From contig JBFICW010000009.1 of NCBI GenBank assembly GCA_041581635.1, positions 12,476-76,475 on the forward strand: a stretch of DNA of 64,000 nucleotides, written 5' to 3'. Position numbers and translations under genes: made by a program. Numbering within the stretch: the stretch's first letter is position 1; every line of letters begins with the position of its first letter. Positions 8,331 through 16,284 of this stretch are shown piece by piece. The notes below the pieces were generated by a model, which had not been told where the DNA came from, did no database searches, and saw only the letters and a list, made by a program, of their open reading frames with translations. This DNA comes from Porticoccus sp041581635. Lineage in GTDB: Bacteria > Pseudomonadota > Gammaproteobacteria > Pseudomonadales > Porticoccaceae.

Positions 8331-9185
8331 ATGCTAAATAAATGGTTAATCAGTGCCGATGAGCTTAATTCCCTAACAGGAAGCAACACCGTTATTTTTG
8401 ATTGCCGGTTTTCATTAGCAGACCCACAGATGGGGAAATCCCTCTATCACCAAGGGCATATTCCCGGCGCCTATCATTTGGATATGGAAAAAGACCTCTC
8501 TGGCCTCAAGGGGTTGCATGGTGGTCGCCACCCTCTTCCCGATGCCCGTGTGTTTTCCTCCCGCATGAAGGAATGTGGGGTTAACCATAATTCTCTGGTA
8601 GTGGCCTACGACAGCAACCGGCTAGCTGGAGCAGCGCGATTATGGTGGCTGCTCAGCTTCTTTGGTCACCATCGAGTAAAAATATTAGATGGTGGCTTAC
8701 CCGCATGGCTTTCGGCGAAATTACCTTTAACGCAAGAGCGTCCAGCTAATGCTGCAGGTGATTTTGACGCCATAGAAAATCCTAATTTAATCGTTGATTG
8801 TGACTGGATAAGAAAAAATCTCACCAATCGCCAGCTGACACTGGTAGATTCACGAGAGGCACCTAGATATCTGGGGCGGGAAGAACCGATTGACCCTGTC
8901 GCAGGACATATTCCCGGCGCGATAAACTCCCCTTGGCAGCAAGTAACCAACGAAGCAGGATTGACCAAACCCGTAGAGCAACAAAAACAGATATGGCAGG
9001 CTCTACCCATGACAGAACACCCGATAGTATATTGTGGTTCTGGCGTAACAGCGTGCGTAAACATACTGTCATTATCAATGGCGGGGCTAGAGGATTCTCG
9101 GCTTTACCCAGGCAGCTGGAGTGACTGGTGTAGCTATCCCTCCAACCCAATAGAGCCACCACGTAAAACATCACCCGATTTATGA
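8331..9185 (+). CDS. sseA: 3-mercaptopyruvate sulfurtransferase
   Basis: A 284-residue tandem rhodanese-domain protein. The N-terminal domain (about 1-140) contains VIFDCRF and the GHIPGAYHLDME repeat motif and lacks the catalytic Cys. The C-terminal domain (about 160-284) has GHIPGAINSPW and the active-site loop CGSGVTAC with its Cys near residue 236. The CG(S/T)GVTA loop marks mercaptopyruvate sulfurtransferases rather than thiosulfate-specific rhodaneses. It moves sulfur from 3-mercaptopyruvate to thiols or cyanide. AGGGGC precedes the ATG. Its stop overlaps the following exporter gene (ATGA), which suggests joint expression in sulfur handling. Confidence 0.92.
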   Translation: MLNKWLISADELNSLTGSNTVIFDCRFSLADPQMGKSLYHQGHIPGAYHLDMEKDLSGLKGLHGGRHPLPDARVFSSRMKECGVNHNSLVVAYDSNRLAGAARLWWLLSFFGHHRVKILDGGLPAWLSAKLPLTQERPANAAGDFDAIENPNLIVDCDWIRKNLTNRQLTLVDSREAPRYLGREEPIDPVAGHIPGAINSPWQQVTNEAGLTKPVEQQKQIWQALPMTEHPIVYCGSGVTACVNILSLSMAGLEDSRLYPGSWSDWCSYPSNPIEPPRKTSPDL

Positions 9186-9919
9186 TGACCCTGTTGATCT
9201 TATTTTTAGGCGGAGGTATCGCCTGGTTTATTAGTACTGTCGCAGCGGGTGGCGCAGCAATGCTGATGATACCGGTTCTCAGTTTCATGCTGGGGCCACA
9301 AGTCGTCGCCCCCGCCATTAGCCTGGGGGCTTTTCTGGCCAATCCATCCAGAGCCTGGATGTTCAGAGACCATATCGACTGGAAAGTCAGTAGTTGGCTG
9401 ATACCTGGGAGCCTGGTAGGTGCCATACTGGGAGCCTGGGCTTTCACCCAGTTCTCCGCACGCTGGATTCAGGTACTGCTCGGTCTATTTTTGATCTCAA
9501 CAGTATTTCAATATCAGTTTGGTAAATCCAAGCGTTCATTTACCATGAAAAAACGCTGGTTTTTTCCGCTGGGCGTCGCAATATCGTTTTTGTCCGGCAT
9601 CGTCGGTGGAACGGGCCCGGTACATAACCCGTTTATGCTCAACTACGGACTGGAAAAAGAAAAGCTCGTCGCCACAAAAGCGATAAATTCTCTAGCGATG
9701 CAATTGACCAAGCTGATTTCTTACGCCGGTTTTGGTGCAATGACCCTGGAGATTGGCAGCTATGGATTAGCGATTGGCATTGGAGGGTCAATCGGTGCAT
9801 GGATCGCGAGCAACCACCTGAAACACATAAACCCTGGCCAATTTCGTATTTATACACTCATATTAATGCCCATTTGCGGCGTACTTTTGTTAGGTGAAGC
9901 TTTCTTAAATGGCTACTAA
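9182..9919 (+). CDS. TauE/SafE family sulfite exporter-type permease
   Basis: A 245-residue membrane protein with about eight hydrophobic segments and the TauE/SafE family pattern. There are two repeated halves with glycine-rich helices (GGGIAWFISTVAAGGAAM, then SFLSGIVGGTGPVHNPFML). Family members are linked to export of sulfite, sulfoacetate or other small organic sulfur anions. The start overlaps the stop of the mercaptopyruvate sulfurtransferase by four bases, and a second ATG follows one codon later. The tight coupling supports a sulfur-compound role, but the substrate is inference. Confidence 0.85.
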   Translation: MMTLLILFLGGGIAWFISTVAAGGAAMLMIPVLSFMLGPQVVAPAISLGAFLANPSRAWMFRDHIDWKVSSWLIPGSLVGAILGAWAFTQFSARWIQVLLGLFLISTVFQYQFGKSKRSFTMKKRWFFPLGVAISFLSGIVGGTGPVHNPFMLNYGLEKEKLVATKAINSLAMQLTKLISYAGFGAMTLEIGSYGLAIGIGGSIGAWIASNHLKHINPGQFRIYTLILMPICGVLLLGEAFLNGY

Positions 9920-10112
9920 TATCGCAATTTATACAATACTTATTAGCTGACTCCGAACTACCCCCCTGCTCTGCTCAGTGACGACACTCACTCAAAACTG
10001 GCCTGTCTCCTTTTCTTTGTCTATACCTTAATAGTATCCACTTCACGTCATCGTTAAGCGCATTTACTGCGGTAACGGTGGCATCTATTACGCTGTTGTA
10101 GGAGGTAACCTT

Positions 10113-10565
10113 ATGAAAGAAAACCAGAGTAAAACCATTGCACTACTCAACAAAATTCTGGAAACCGAACTCGCCGGGGTCGTACGCTACAATCATTATG
10201 CCCTGATGGTATTTGGCTATGGCCGCATACCCATTGTCAGCTGGTTACGCTCCGAGGCCAACAATAGCCTTCTTCACGCGCAGGAGGCAGGAGAGCTCAT
10301 TACCTCGCTGGGAGGACATCCTTCCCTGGGTATCGGCCCACTTCTGGAAACCCATCAACACGATATTGGTGATATTCTGCGGGAATCTCTGGAACATGAG
10401 TCCAAAGCAAAGTCGCTCTACTTTGAGCTACTCGATGAAGTAAAAGACAAATCTGTCATGCTGGAAGAGTACGCCCGCCAGAAAATTTCTGAAGAGGAAA
10501 TGCACGAAGGCGAAGTCAACAAAATGTTACGTCGCCCCGGTGAAATAGCCGCGTACGACCCGTAA
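10113..10565 (+). CDS. Bacterioferritin-like ferritin-superfamily protein
   Basis: A 150-residue four-helix protein of the bacterioferritin/Dps-like superfamily. Helix A carries ETELAGVVRY (Glu19), helix B NNSLLHAQEAGE (His55), helix C LRESLEHE, and helix D SEEEMHEGE. These correspond to the E/ExxH plus E/ExxH di-iron pattern. At the site that is Glu in classical bacterioferritin (three before His55) there is Ser52, so one di-iron ligand seems replaced. A consensus AGGAGG lies at about 10099-10104. It probably stores iron or protects DNA or the cell from peroxide; whether it has a ferroxidase centre is unclear. It is monocistronic. Confidence 0.8.
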   Translation: MKENQSKTIALLNKILETELAGVVRYNHYALMVFGYGRIPIVSWLRSEANNSLLHAQEAGELITSLGGHPSLGIGPLLETHQHDIGDILRESLEHESKAKSLYFELLDEVKDKSVMLEEYARQKISEEEMHEGEVNKMLRRPGEIAAYDP

Positions 10566-10602
10566 TAATTAACCGGCTAAAGGCTGCTAATTTTTTAAGA
10601 AA

Positions 10603-10630
10603 CCTCAGCCTTAATCATGGTTTTCTGAGG
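10603..10630. terminator. Possible bidirectional terminator hairpin
   Basis: CCTCAG (10603-10608) and CTGAGG (10625-10630) can pair across a 16-base loop, between the convergent ferritin-like and glycerophosphodiesterase genes. On the plus strand no U-tract follows directly. On the minus strand a T-rich stretch (GGTTTCTTAAAAAATT) lies after the stem. It is weak but in the expected place. Confidence 0.35.
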
Positions 10631-10636
10631 CGCTAT

Positions 10637-11398
10637 TTACTTGCGTATCAGGCTTGCAGTTAAAGGCAAAGCCATAGAGGGGTAGTCGGTGATCACACTG
10701 TCTACCTTCAAACGATCCATATTTTTGATCACACTGGCATCATTCACCGTCCACACCGACACATGTAAGCCCTGGCGTCTGGCATGTCCCACATTGATCA
10801 TATTACACACGCCCCAGTTCATAGCCAGCAAGGTGCACTTAAACCGGTCTAGAACGGGAAATGGGTTGGGCGTGATGGAAATGTATCCTCTGGGGATATG
10901 AGGAGCAATGGTCATCAACTTCTGAAGTAACGTCAGACTAGAGGAGGTAATGACCACTCTTCCCACAGACGACTCTGTAGGAAAGCGCTCGACTAACAAC
11001 TCAGCCATACGACTCATTTGTACCGCAGAGCCGGTTTTAACTTCAAGTTGGTAACCCTCAATTTCAGGTGTGGCCTCCAACATCGCATCCAGCGTCACGA
11101 TGCCGGTATTCTCCTTATTGGGCCAGGGAGCACCAGAGCTGCGAGCATCCATATCCTTCAGTTCAGCAACCGTGTAACTGGCGACCTTACCTTCATGGTC
11201 AGTGGTCCGGTCAACAGAATCATCGTGAAGCATCACGATTTGATCATCTTTGGATAACCGCATATCCAGCTCAAGGTAGCGCGTCCCTCGCTCTATTGCA
11301 TGTCGACATCCGGCAATCGTATTTTCGGGTGCTTCACCACCGGCACCCCGGTGGCCATAAACCAACATGGCCTCTTTTCTCTGAGGTAATCCAAGCAT
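10637..11398 (-). CDS. ugpQ: Glycerophosphodiester phosphodiesterase
   Basis: A 253-residue cytosolic GDPD-family enzyme that splits glycerophosphodiesters (from phospholipid turnover) into glycerol 3-phosphate and an alcohol. The catalytic pattern is clear: GHRGAGGEAPENT (His16, Arg17, Glu25), LELDMRLSKD (Glu43, Asp45) and MLHDDSVDRTT (His58). There is no signal peptide, which fits UgpQ rather than periplasmic GlpQ. The start at 11398 has GGAAG eight bases upstream; a second ATG at codon 11 is possible. It is divergent from the histidine phosphatase gene, with a 140-bp gap that must hold both promoters. Confidence 0.88.
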   Translation of the reverse strand: MLGLPQRKEAMLVYGHRGAGGEAPENTIAGCRHAIERGTRYLELDMRLSKDDQIVMLHDDSVDRTTDHEGKVASYTVAELKDMDARSSGAPWPNKENTGIVTLDAMLEATPEIEGYQLEVKTGSAVQMSRMAELLVERFPTESSVGRVVITSSSLTLLQKLMTIAPHIPRGYISITPNPFPVLDRFKCTLLAMNWGVCNMINVGHARRQGLHVSVWTVNDASVIKNMDRLKVDSVITDYPSMALPLTASLIRK

Positions 11399-11538
11399 CT
11401 ACGCAACTTCCCCACTTTGTGTATGATAGCTATTACCGCACAGGCGATAATCTCTTGTCACCACATTTGTACCACGAGATTATCCTCACGAAAACAACAC
11501 ACTTACATTAATGAGACCACTGTCAGTAGATCGAGCCT

Positions 11539-12114
11539 ATGCAGACACTATCGAATCACTACCTGGTCATGCGCCACGGCCAGAGCGAAGCTAATGTTGA
11601 AGGAATTATTGCCAGCGATCCCAGAGTAGGCTGTACCGCCTACGGGCTAACGGAAACTGGCAAAAAACAGGCTGCCGACTCCATAGCCTCGTCATCGGAC
11701 ATAACGTCCAACACCCATATTTTAAGTTCGGACTTTTTGCGCGCCAGAGAAACCGCAGAGATTGTCCACAAAACCATTCGGGGGAAATACCCCATACATT
11801 TTACAGAAAAACTTAGAGAGCGCTTTTTTGGCGAGATTAATAGTCTTAGCGATAGCCACTATCAAAAGGTGTGGACGCTCGACAAGAATGATCCCGACCA
11901 CCATGAATTCAGTGTCGAAAGTGCGAACGAAGTGGTGGCCAGAACAGCAGCGCTGATTAATACATTGGAGAACCAGTTTTCCAATGAAACGTTTCTTCTG
12001 GTGGCACACGGTGATGTATTACAACTATTACAAACTTGGTTTCAGGGGGTTCCTGCCAGTGAACATCGACAACTTACCCACTTAAACACCGCAGAAATAC
12101 GCCGGTTAAACTGA
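11539..12114 (+). CDS. Histidine phosphatase family protein (phosphoglycerate mutase-like)
   Basis: A 191-residue member of the histidine phosphatase superfamily. The catalytic RHGQSEAN begins at residue 12, so His13 would be the phosphorylated residue. LVAHGDV near residue 156 supplies the second His, and LRERFFGEIN resembles the acid-base region. The family contains phosphoglycerate mutases and many small phosphatases; the short length and lack of mutase-specific inserts suggest a phosphatase of unknown substrate. Its last nine bases overlap the end of the convergent msrA gene. Confidence 0.85.
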   Translation: MQTLSNHYLVMRHGQSEANVEGIIASDPRVGCTAYGLTETGKKQAADSIASSSDITSNTHILSSDFLRARETAEIVHKTIRGKYPIHFTEKLRERFFGEINSLSDSHYQKVWTLDKNDPDHHEFSVESANEVVARTAALINTLENQFSNETFLLVAHGDVLQLLQTWFQGVPASEHRQLTHLNTAEIRRLN

Positions 12115-12738
12115 ACAAGCAACACCCGTTCCTCCCAACCCACAATACCCTCCCGGATTTTTGGCTAAATATTGTTGGTGGTAATCCTCCGCATAGAAAA
12201 AAGGCTGATCCAGTGCAATGTCAGTGGTAATCGGTTGATACCCTACCTGCATTAACTTCGCCTGATAACTGTCCCGGCTCTGCGTGGCGAGACTTAACTG
12301 AGCAGAATCCTGACAATAAATCGCAGAACGGTATTGAGTACCCTGATCATTTCCCTGACGCATTCCCTGAGTAGGGTCGTGCGCCTCCCAGAACCTGGCT
12401 AACAATTGCTGGAAACTTAACGTTAAAGGGTCGTAAACCACCAACACCACTTCCGTATGCCCGGTGAGTCCAGAGCAGACTTCTTCATAGGTTGGATTCT
12501 CCGTGTAGCCACCGGCATAACCCACAGCCGTTGTATAAACACCATCCTGAGTCCAGAAGCACCGCTCTGCCCCCCAAAAGCACCCCAGACCAAACACAAC
12601 CTGTGCCAGCCCCTCCGGGAATGGCGGTACGATCGGCTTGCCAGACACATAATGCTGTTTACTCACCACCATCGGCGTAGCACGGCCAGGCAGCGCATGC
12701 TGTGCGTCGATCATTTGTGATTTATTGTTTCCAAACAT
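12106..12738 (-). CDS. msrA: Peptide methionine-S-sulfoxide reductase MsrA
   Basis: A 210-residue reductase of methionine-S-sulfoxide in proteins. The catalytic motif GCFWGAE places the reactive Cys at residue 53. GYCGLGGTGVAC at the C-terminus supplies the recycling cysteines. The length and N-terminal extension match E. coli MsrA (212 residues). GGYTENPTYEEVCSGLTGHTE is another conserved block. It is transcribed convergently with the histidine phosphatase gene, with a nine-base overlap of ends. It acts in the cytosol in oxidative damage repair with thioredoxin. Confidence 0.96.
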   Translation of the reverse strand: MFGNNKSQMIDAQHALPGRATPMVVSKQHYVSGKPIVPPFPEGLAQVVFGLGCFWGAERCFWTQDGVYTTAVGYAGGYTENPTYEEVCSGLTGHTEVVLVVYDPLTLSFQQLLARFWEAHDPTQGMRQGNDQGTQYRSAIYCQDSAQLSLATQSRDSYQAKLMQVGYQPITTDIALDQPFFYAEDYHQQYLAKNPGGYCGLGGTGVACSV

Positions 12739-12846
12739 TTCTCTCTACTCCACAAGCGCGTAAAAATCTGGCCATAACAAGTTGTTGTAGATACTATTCT
12801 TAACGCTCAGACCTTACTGTTGATCAACCCCATAAGGAAAGGTTCC

Positions 12847-13521
12847 ATGATAGAACTCTACACTGCTGCAACGCCCAACGGCCATAAAATCAGTATTGCG
12901 CTGGAAGAAATGGGACTCCCCTATAACATCCACCACCTGAGTCTGAGCAAACAAGAACAAAAAGAATCCGACTACCTGGAACTGAATCCCAACGGCCGAA
13001 TCCCCACTATTATTGACCGCGACAACGATGATTTTGTGGTGTTCGAATCCGGTGCTATTTTGATTTACCTGGCGGAAAAAACCGGCCAACTGTTACCCGG
13101 CGACCTCAAAGAGCGCTCACGCGCTATTCAATGGTTGATGTTTCAAATGGGCGGCATCGGCCCCATGATGGGACAGGCCAACGTCTGGTTCCGCTATTGG
13201 GAAGAAACCTACCAACCCGCCATCGACCGCTACCAACACGAAGTGAAACGCTTATTTGGCGTATTGGATGGACATCTCAAAGGCCGCGAGTACCTCACCG
13301 ACGAGCTCAGCATTGCCGATATCGCCAACTGGGCCTGGGTAAGAATCTACGATTGGTCTGGGGTTCCCATCGACGACTTTCCTCACCTATCCGCCTGGTT
13401 AGACCGGCTCAATCAACGCCCCGCTTTTCAAAAAGGCATCAATACCCCACCCTCAGAATACGAGCAGGAAGCAAAGGCAGAAGATTTTGTGAAGGGTGCG
13501 AGAAATATGTTGCTAAAGTGA
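12847..13521 (+). CDS. Glutathione S-transferase, YfcG/YghU-like
   Basis: A 224-residue GST. The N-terminal thioredoxin-like domain starts MIELYTAATPNGHKISIALEE and includes NGRIPTIID and the glutathione-binding FESGAILIYLAEKTG. The C-terminal helical domain has the capping motif LSIADIANWAWV. The pattern TPNGHK instead of a catalytic Tyr/Ser/Cys motif places it with the Nu-class disulfide-bond reductases YfcG and YghU of E. coli. I start at 12847, with AAGGAAAGG upstream; a start nine codons earlier is possible but lacks this support. It is divergent from msrA, which fits a redox-stress role (inference). Confidence 0.88.
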   Translation: MIELYTAATPNGHKISIALEEMGLPYNIHHLSLSKQEQKESDYLELNPNGRIPTIIDRDNDDFVVFESGAILIYLAEKTGQLLPGDLKERSRAIQWLMFQMGGIGPMMGQANVWFRYWEETYQPAIDRYQHEVKRLFGVLDGHLKGREYLTDELSIADIANWAWVRIYDWSGVPIDDFPHLSAWLDRLNQRPAFQKGINTPPSEYEQEAKAEDFVKGARNMLLK

Positions 13522-13677
13522 TGCGGTATATTTATTAACGGCGACCAGAGTCTGCACAACACTGTTTAAAACAACGTAACATCTTGATTTTTGACGATAA
13601 AAACTGAAACACCTATCGCTCACACCCCGAAAACAAGGGGCAAAGTGATAGAGTGCCCGAGTCTTTATAATTAGCTG

Positions 13678-14163
13678 TTAAGTTGCTAAAAGGGAATCGC
13701 AGCTATGGGAAAAAGTTATCGTAGGAGACGTAGCAATAACATCGTATCTGTAATTCCAGATATTGTGCATATTGCTTCGAGATTGCCTTGGTGGGGAGCG
13801 CTACTGACAGGCATTCTCTCCTACTTCCTTATCGCTATTGTGCTTAGTGGTTACATCGAAGGGTATATTGCAAGTCAAGCCGGTAGCAAATTCTACGGCG
13901 TCATAGAGACTCGCTATGGTCGTTTGGTGCACGTATGTAATTGGGTGGGTATAGCGTGTTTTATTGCCGGGCTGTTCTTTGCAATTCGTAATTACTTTGT
14001 GTTCAACCGTGCTAGTAGCAACGAAAAAGGTATTGTTGCATTTCTTTCTAAATTAATAGGACGCAGCATTGACTAGCCGCAACTGAACAAGCGCATGTTG
14101 TTCGCCCCTGCGGGGCTGGGACCTCCGTTCCGCTGCGCTTCACTACGGCCCCAAGTGCTGGCG
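13678..14163 (+). mobile_element. Solitary integron gene cassette (candidate)
   Basis: A 486-bp unit bounded on the left by GTTAAGT (13677-13683) and on the right by GTTAGGC (14163-14169); both fit the integrase core-site consensus GTTRRRY, cut after the G. The single gene starts 27 bp inside the left edge and stops 5 bp before ACTGAAC (14082-14088), a near-fit to the opposite core site RYYYAAC. In a circularised cassette the right-hand core would be GTTAAGT, whose complement ACTTAAC matches ACTGAAC at six of seven bases. Compact gene placement and this match are typical of cassettes. No integrase gene is in the window, and no second cassette is evident. Confidence 0.5.
13705..14076 (+). CDS. 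Small two-helix membrane protein (cassette gene)
   Basis: A 123-residue protein with a basic N-terminus (MGKSYRRRRSNN), a hydrophobic helix at about 37-56 (WWGALLTGILSYFLIAIVL), and a second at about 87-106 (VCNWVGIACFIAGLFFAI). I recognise no certain family. The layout basic tail, short helix, LPWW, helix, loop, helix recalls the N-terminal membrane segment found before an Mrr-type nuclease domain in some restriction endonuclease proteins; that domain is absent here. AGGGA precedes the ATG. The gene fills almost all of the presumed integron cassette. Confidence 0.65.
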   Translation: MGKSYRRRRSNNIVSVIPDIVHIASRLPWWGALLTGILSYFLIAIVLSGYIEGYIASQAGSKFYGVIETRYGRLVHVCNWVGIACFIAGLFFAIRNYFVFNRASSNEKGIVAFLSKLIGRSID

Positions 14164-14169
14164 TTAGGC
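14082..14169. repeat. attC-like imperfect palindrome
   Basis: An 88-bp, GC-rich imperfect inverted repeat from ACTGAAC to GTTAGGC, directly behind the membrane-protein gene. Inside it, AAGCGCATG and the complement of AAGTGCTGGC give an L-box-like pairing. GGGGC (near 14111) pairs with GGCCCC (near 14148), and CCGT pairs with ACGG around a GTTCCGCTGCGCTTCACT loop region. The length and outer core sites fit an integron recombination site (59-base element). Folding of the bottom strand was judged by eye only. Confidence 0.5.
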
Positions 14170-14309
14170 CGCATACTGTATCTCGGTCGTATGACCGCTT
14201 CCGTCCCACGGAGCCACTGACCATTTGATTGGTGGCCGGGCGCATAAATACCCTCCTGTTTTGAACTATACTCAAGTGTGTTCTCACATTTCTTGCCGAA
14301 GGAGAATTC

Positions 14310-15851
14310 ATGCCCGCTAAATTCAAACTTTTTGATCTCACAACGGTGTGTTTCGTGCTCCTCTTGAGCAACACCAGTTTTGCTTATGAAGGTCATCAAG
14401 AGCAGGACATGATAATCCCGAACCTGGGAGATTTGGGCTTGGTTAACTTCCCTGTGTCATGTAGCGACGCTGCCCAAAAAGCCATGAATACAGGTGTTGG
14501 ACTTTTACACCACATGATGTACGCGCAGGCTGAGCAATTGTATGGAGCATGGATAGAAAAAGAATCAGATTGCGCCATGTTGTACTGGGGGTATTCTATG
14601 ACCCTGTTTCATCCTCTGTGGCCTGATACTATTACAGATGAAGCACTGGATAGAGGTGCTTCTGCGATCAAAAAAGCCCTGACGCTCGACACCACAGAAC
14701 GCGAATCATATTATATTCGGGCAGCAGCAGAGTATTACAATAACTGGAAAAACACCGCTGACGATTCACGAATCAAAGCTTGGGCAGCAGCTCAGGAGAC
14801 CGTTTACCGGAAATATCGCACCGACATTGACGCAGCAGCATTTTATGCCCTTTCCCAAATTGTAACGGCTCCTAAAACAGACCCAACTTTTAACCAAAAT
14901 AGAAAAGCGGGCGCCCTTCTCGAAGAACTAAATGCGATATCACCCACTCATCCGGGGTCGATTCATTACACTATTCATGCCTATGACAACGCGCCTCTGG
15001 CTGAGCTGGCGATAGATTATGCAAGAGCGTACGACAGGATAGCGCCCGATGTTCCGCATGCACTACATATGCCCAGTCATATTTTCGTAAGATTGGGTAT
15101 GTGGGATGACGTCATAAGCTGGAATATTCGTTCCGCGAAAGCTGCATTGAAATACCCAACAAAGGGCAGCACCAGCATGCACTACATTCATGCCATGGAT
15201 TACTTAATCTATGGCCTTTTGCAGACAGGGAAAGGGGACGAGGCGAGGCGAGCCATGGAGGAAATAGACGCTCATCAACCCGTGCAAGCGACTTTCCCAG
15301 CGGCATATGCCTTTGCAGCAATCCCGGCCAGGTTAGCTTTAGAGCAACAACTATGGCAGCAAGCAAGCGTGATAAAAACGCGATACCCGGAATACATCGC
15401 CTGGGAAAAATTCCCACAGGTTGAGGCTATAACTTATTACGCTCGAGGACTTGGGGCCGCAAGAATGGGAGACACAAAGAGAGCTCGGGAAAACGTAGAT
15501 GTCCTTGATGCGCTATTTGAAAAAACGTTGGCAATTAGCCCCGATTATTGGGCTCCGCTCGTAGATGCGCAACGGCAAGTTATAAATGCCTGGATAAGCT
15601 ATCACACTGGAGACATATCAGGTGCAGTGGCTCAGCTTCGACAAGCTGCCGATCTTGAAGATTCAATCGACAAAAACCCCGTAACGCCGGGAGCTGTTCT
15701 TCCGGCAAGGGAGTTACTGGCAGACATGTTGATGCTGAACAGAAATTATTCTGGCGCTCTGTCTGCCTATGAAAAAAGTCTGACCGTTAGTCCAAACAGG
15801 TCAAATAGTCTGGCGGGGGTTACCAGGGCAAAATTGGCTATGGCGCAATAG
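14310..15851 (+). CDS. Exported tetratricopeptide-repeat protein
   Basis: A 513-residue protein with a Sec signal peptide (CFVLLLSNTSFAYEG, cleavage after about residue 25), so periplasmic or exported. The body is all-helical with TPR-like repeats, clearest near the C-terminus (LNRNYSGALSAYEKSLTVSPNRSNSLAG). A central block HYTIHAYDNAPLAELAIDY and HALHMPSHIFVRLGMWDDVI is shared with a widespread family of uncharacterised TPR proteins. His and Asp residues there are suggestive, but no activity is known to me. AAGGAG lies just before the ATG. It stands alone after the cassette-like element and does not itself end in an attC-like site. Confidence 0.8.
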   Translation: MPAKFKLFDLTTVCFVLLLSNTSFAYEGHQEQDMIIPNLGDLGLVNFPVSCSDAAQKAMNTGVGLLHHMMYAQAEQLYGAWIEKESDCAMLYWGYSMTLFHPLWPDTITDEALDRGASAIKKALTLDTTERESYYIRAAAEYYNNWKNTADDSRIKAWAAAQETVYRKYRTDIDAAAFYALSQIVTAPKTDPTFNQNRKAGALLEELNAISPTHPGSIHYTIHAYDNAPLAELAIDYARAYDRIAPDVPHALHMPSHIFVRLGMWDDVISWNIRSAKAALKYPTKGSTSMHYIHAMDYLIYGLLQTGKGDEARRAMEEIDAHQPVQATFPAAYAFAAIPARLALEQQLWQQASVIKTRYPEYIAWEKFPQVEAITYYARGLGAARMGDTKRARENVDVLDALFEKTLAISPDYWAPLVDAQRQVINAWISYHTGDISGAVAQLRQAADLEDSIDKNPVTPGAVLPARELLADMLMLNRNYSGALSAYEKSLTVSPNRSNSLAGVTRAKLAMAQ

Positions 15852-15995
15852 CTTTCTTGTGGAAAGACTGCCGGGCACTGACTTAATCAGACTAAATCGA
15901 GCGTATGACCGATTGCGAAAACCCTTTATGCATTATCGCAGGCTGTCTCACAAGGCGCTGCAGCTGAACTTTGGCATCAGGTATAACTCATTCTA

Positions 15996-16211
15996 ATGAT
16001 CATAGAAATTACAGCCCCCGTATGTAAATGTGCTGAAGATGAAACTATCTTTTTTTCGCGACTACGTGGAATACCTGGCTACGATAACGTTGTTGGCAAG
16101 GGACTGAATTTATACTTAACGCTGGAAACAGCATCTGAAAAAGAGGTTATCGATGCGCTACAAGACATTTGTAATATGTGGAACACTACATTTAAAGTCA
16201 TCAGTAAATGA
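15996..16211 (+). CDS. Hypothetical protein (71 aa)
   Basis: A 71-codon frame with a sensible amino-acid mix (MIIEITAPVCKCAEDE at the start, DALQDICNMWNTTF near the end). It is predicted soluble, with three cysteines and no signal peptide. No strong ribosome-binding site is visible; CAGG is about 17 bases upstream. I recognise no family. It lies alone between the TPR gene and the convergent transglutaminase gene. It could be a real small protein or a chance frame. Confidence 0.35.
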   Translation: MIIEITAPVCKCAEDETIFFSRLRGIPGYDNVVGKGLNLYLTLETASEKEVIDALQDICNMWNTTFKVISK

Positions 16212-16284
16212 TGCTTTTTATATCAAAATATTTTATCTCGCTTTGCATTAAAACGAGCCGTCACTTCTTTTTCAAATCCACAGC

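Noticed and set aside
13611..13651. Imperfect hairpin CTATC...GATAG upstream of the cassette
   Set aside because: It was considered as an attI or attC remnant, but lacks core sites. It could be a weak terminator of the GST gene, though no T-run follows.
15960..16060. A second attC-like site after the TPR gene (CTGAAC at about 15967)
   Set aside because: No matching GTTRRRY at a suitable distance and no palindrome; the TPR gene is therefore not called a cassette.
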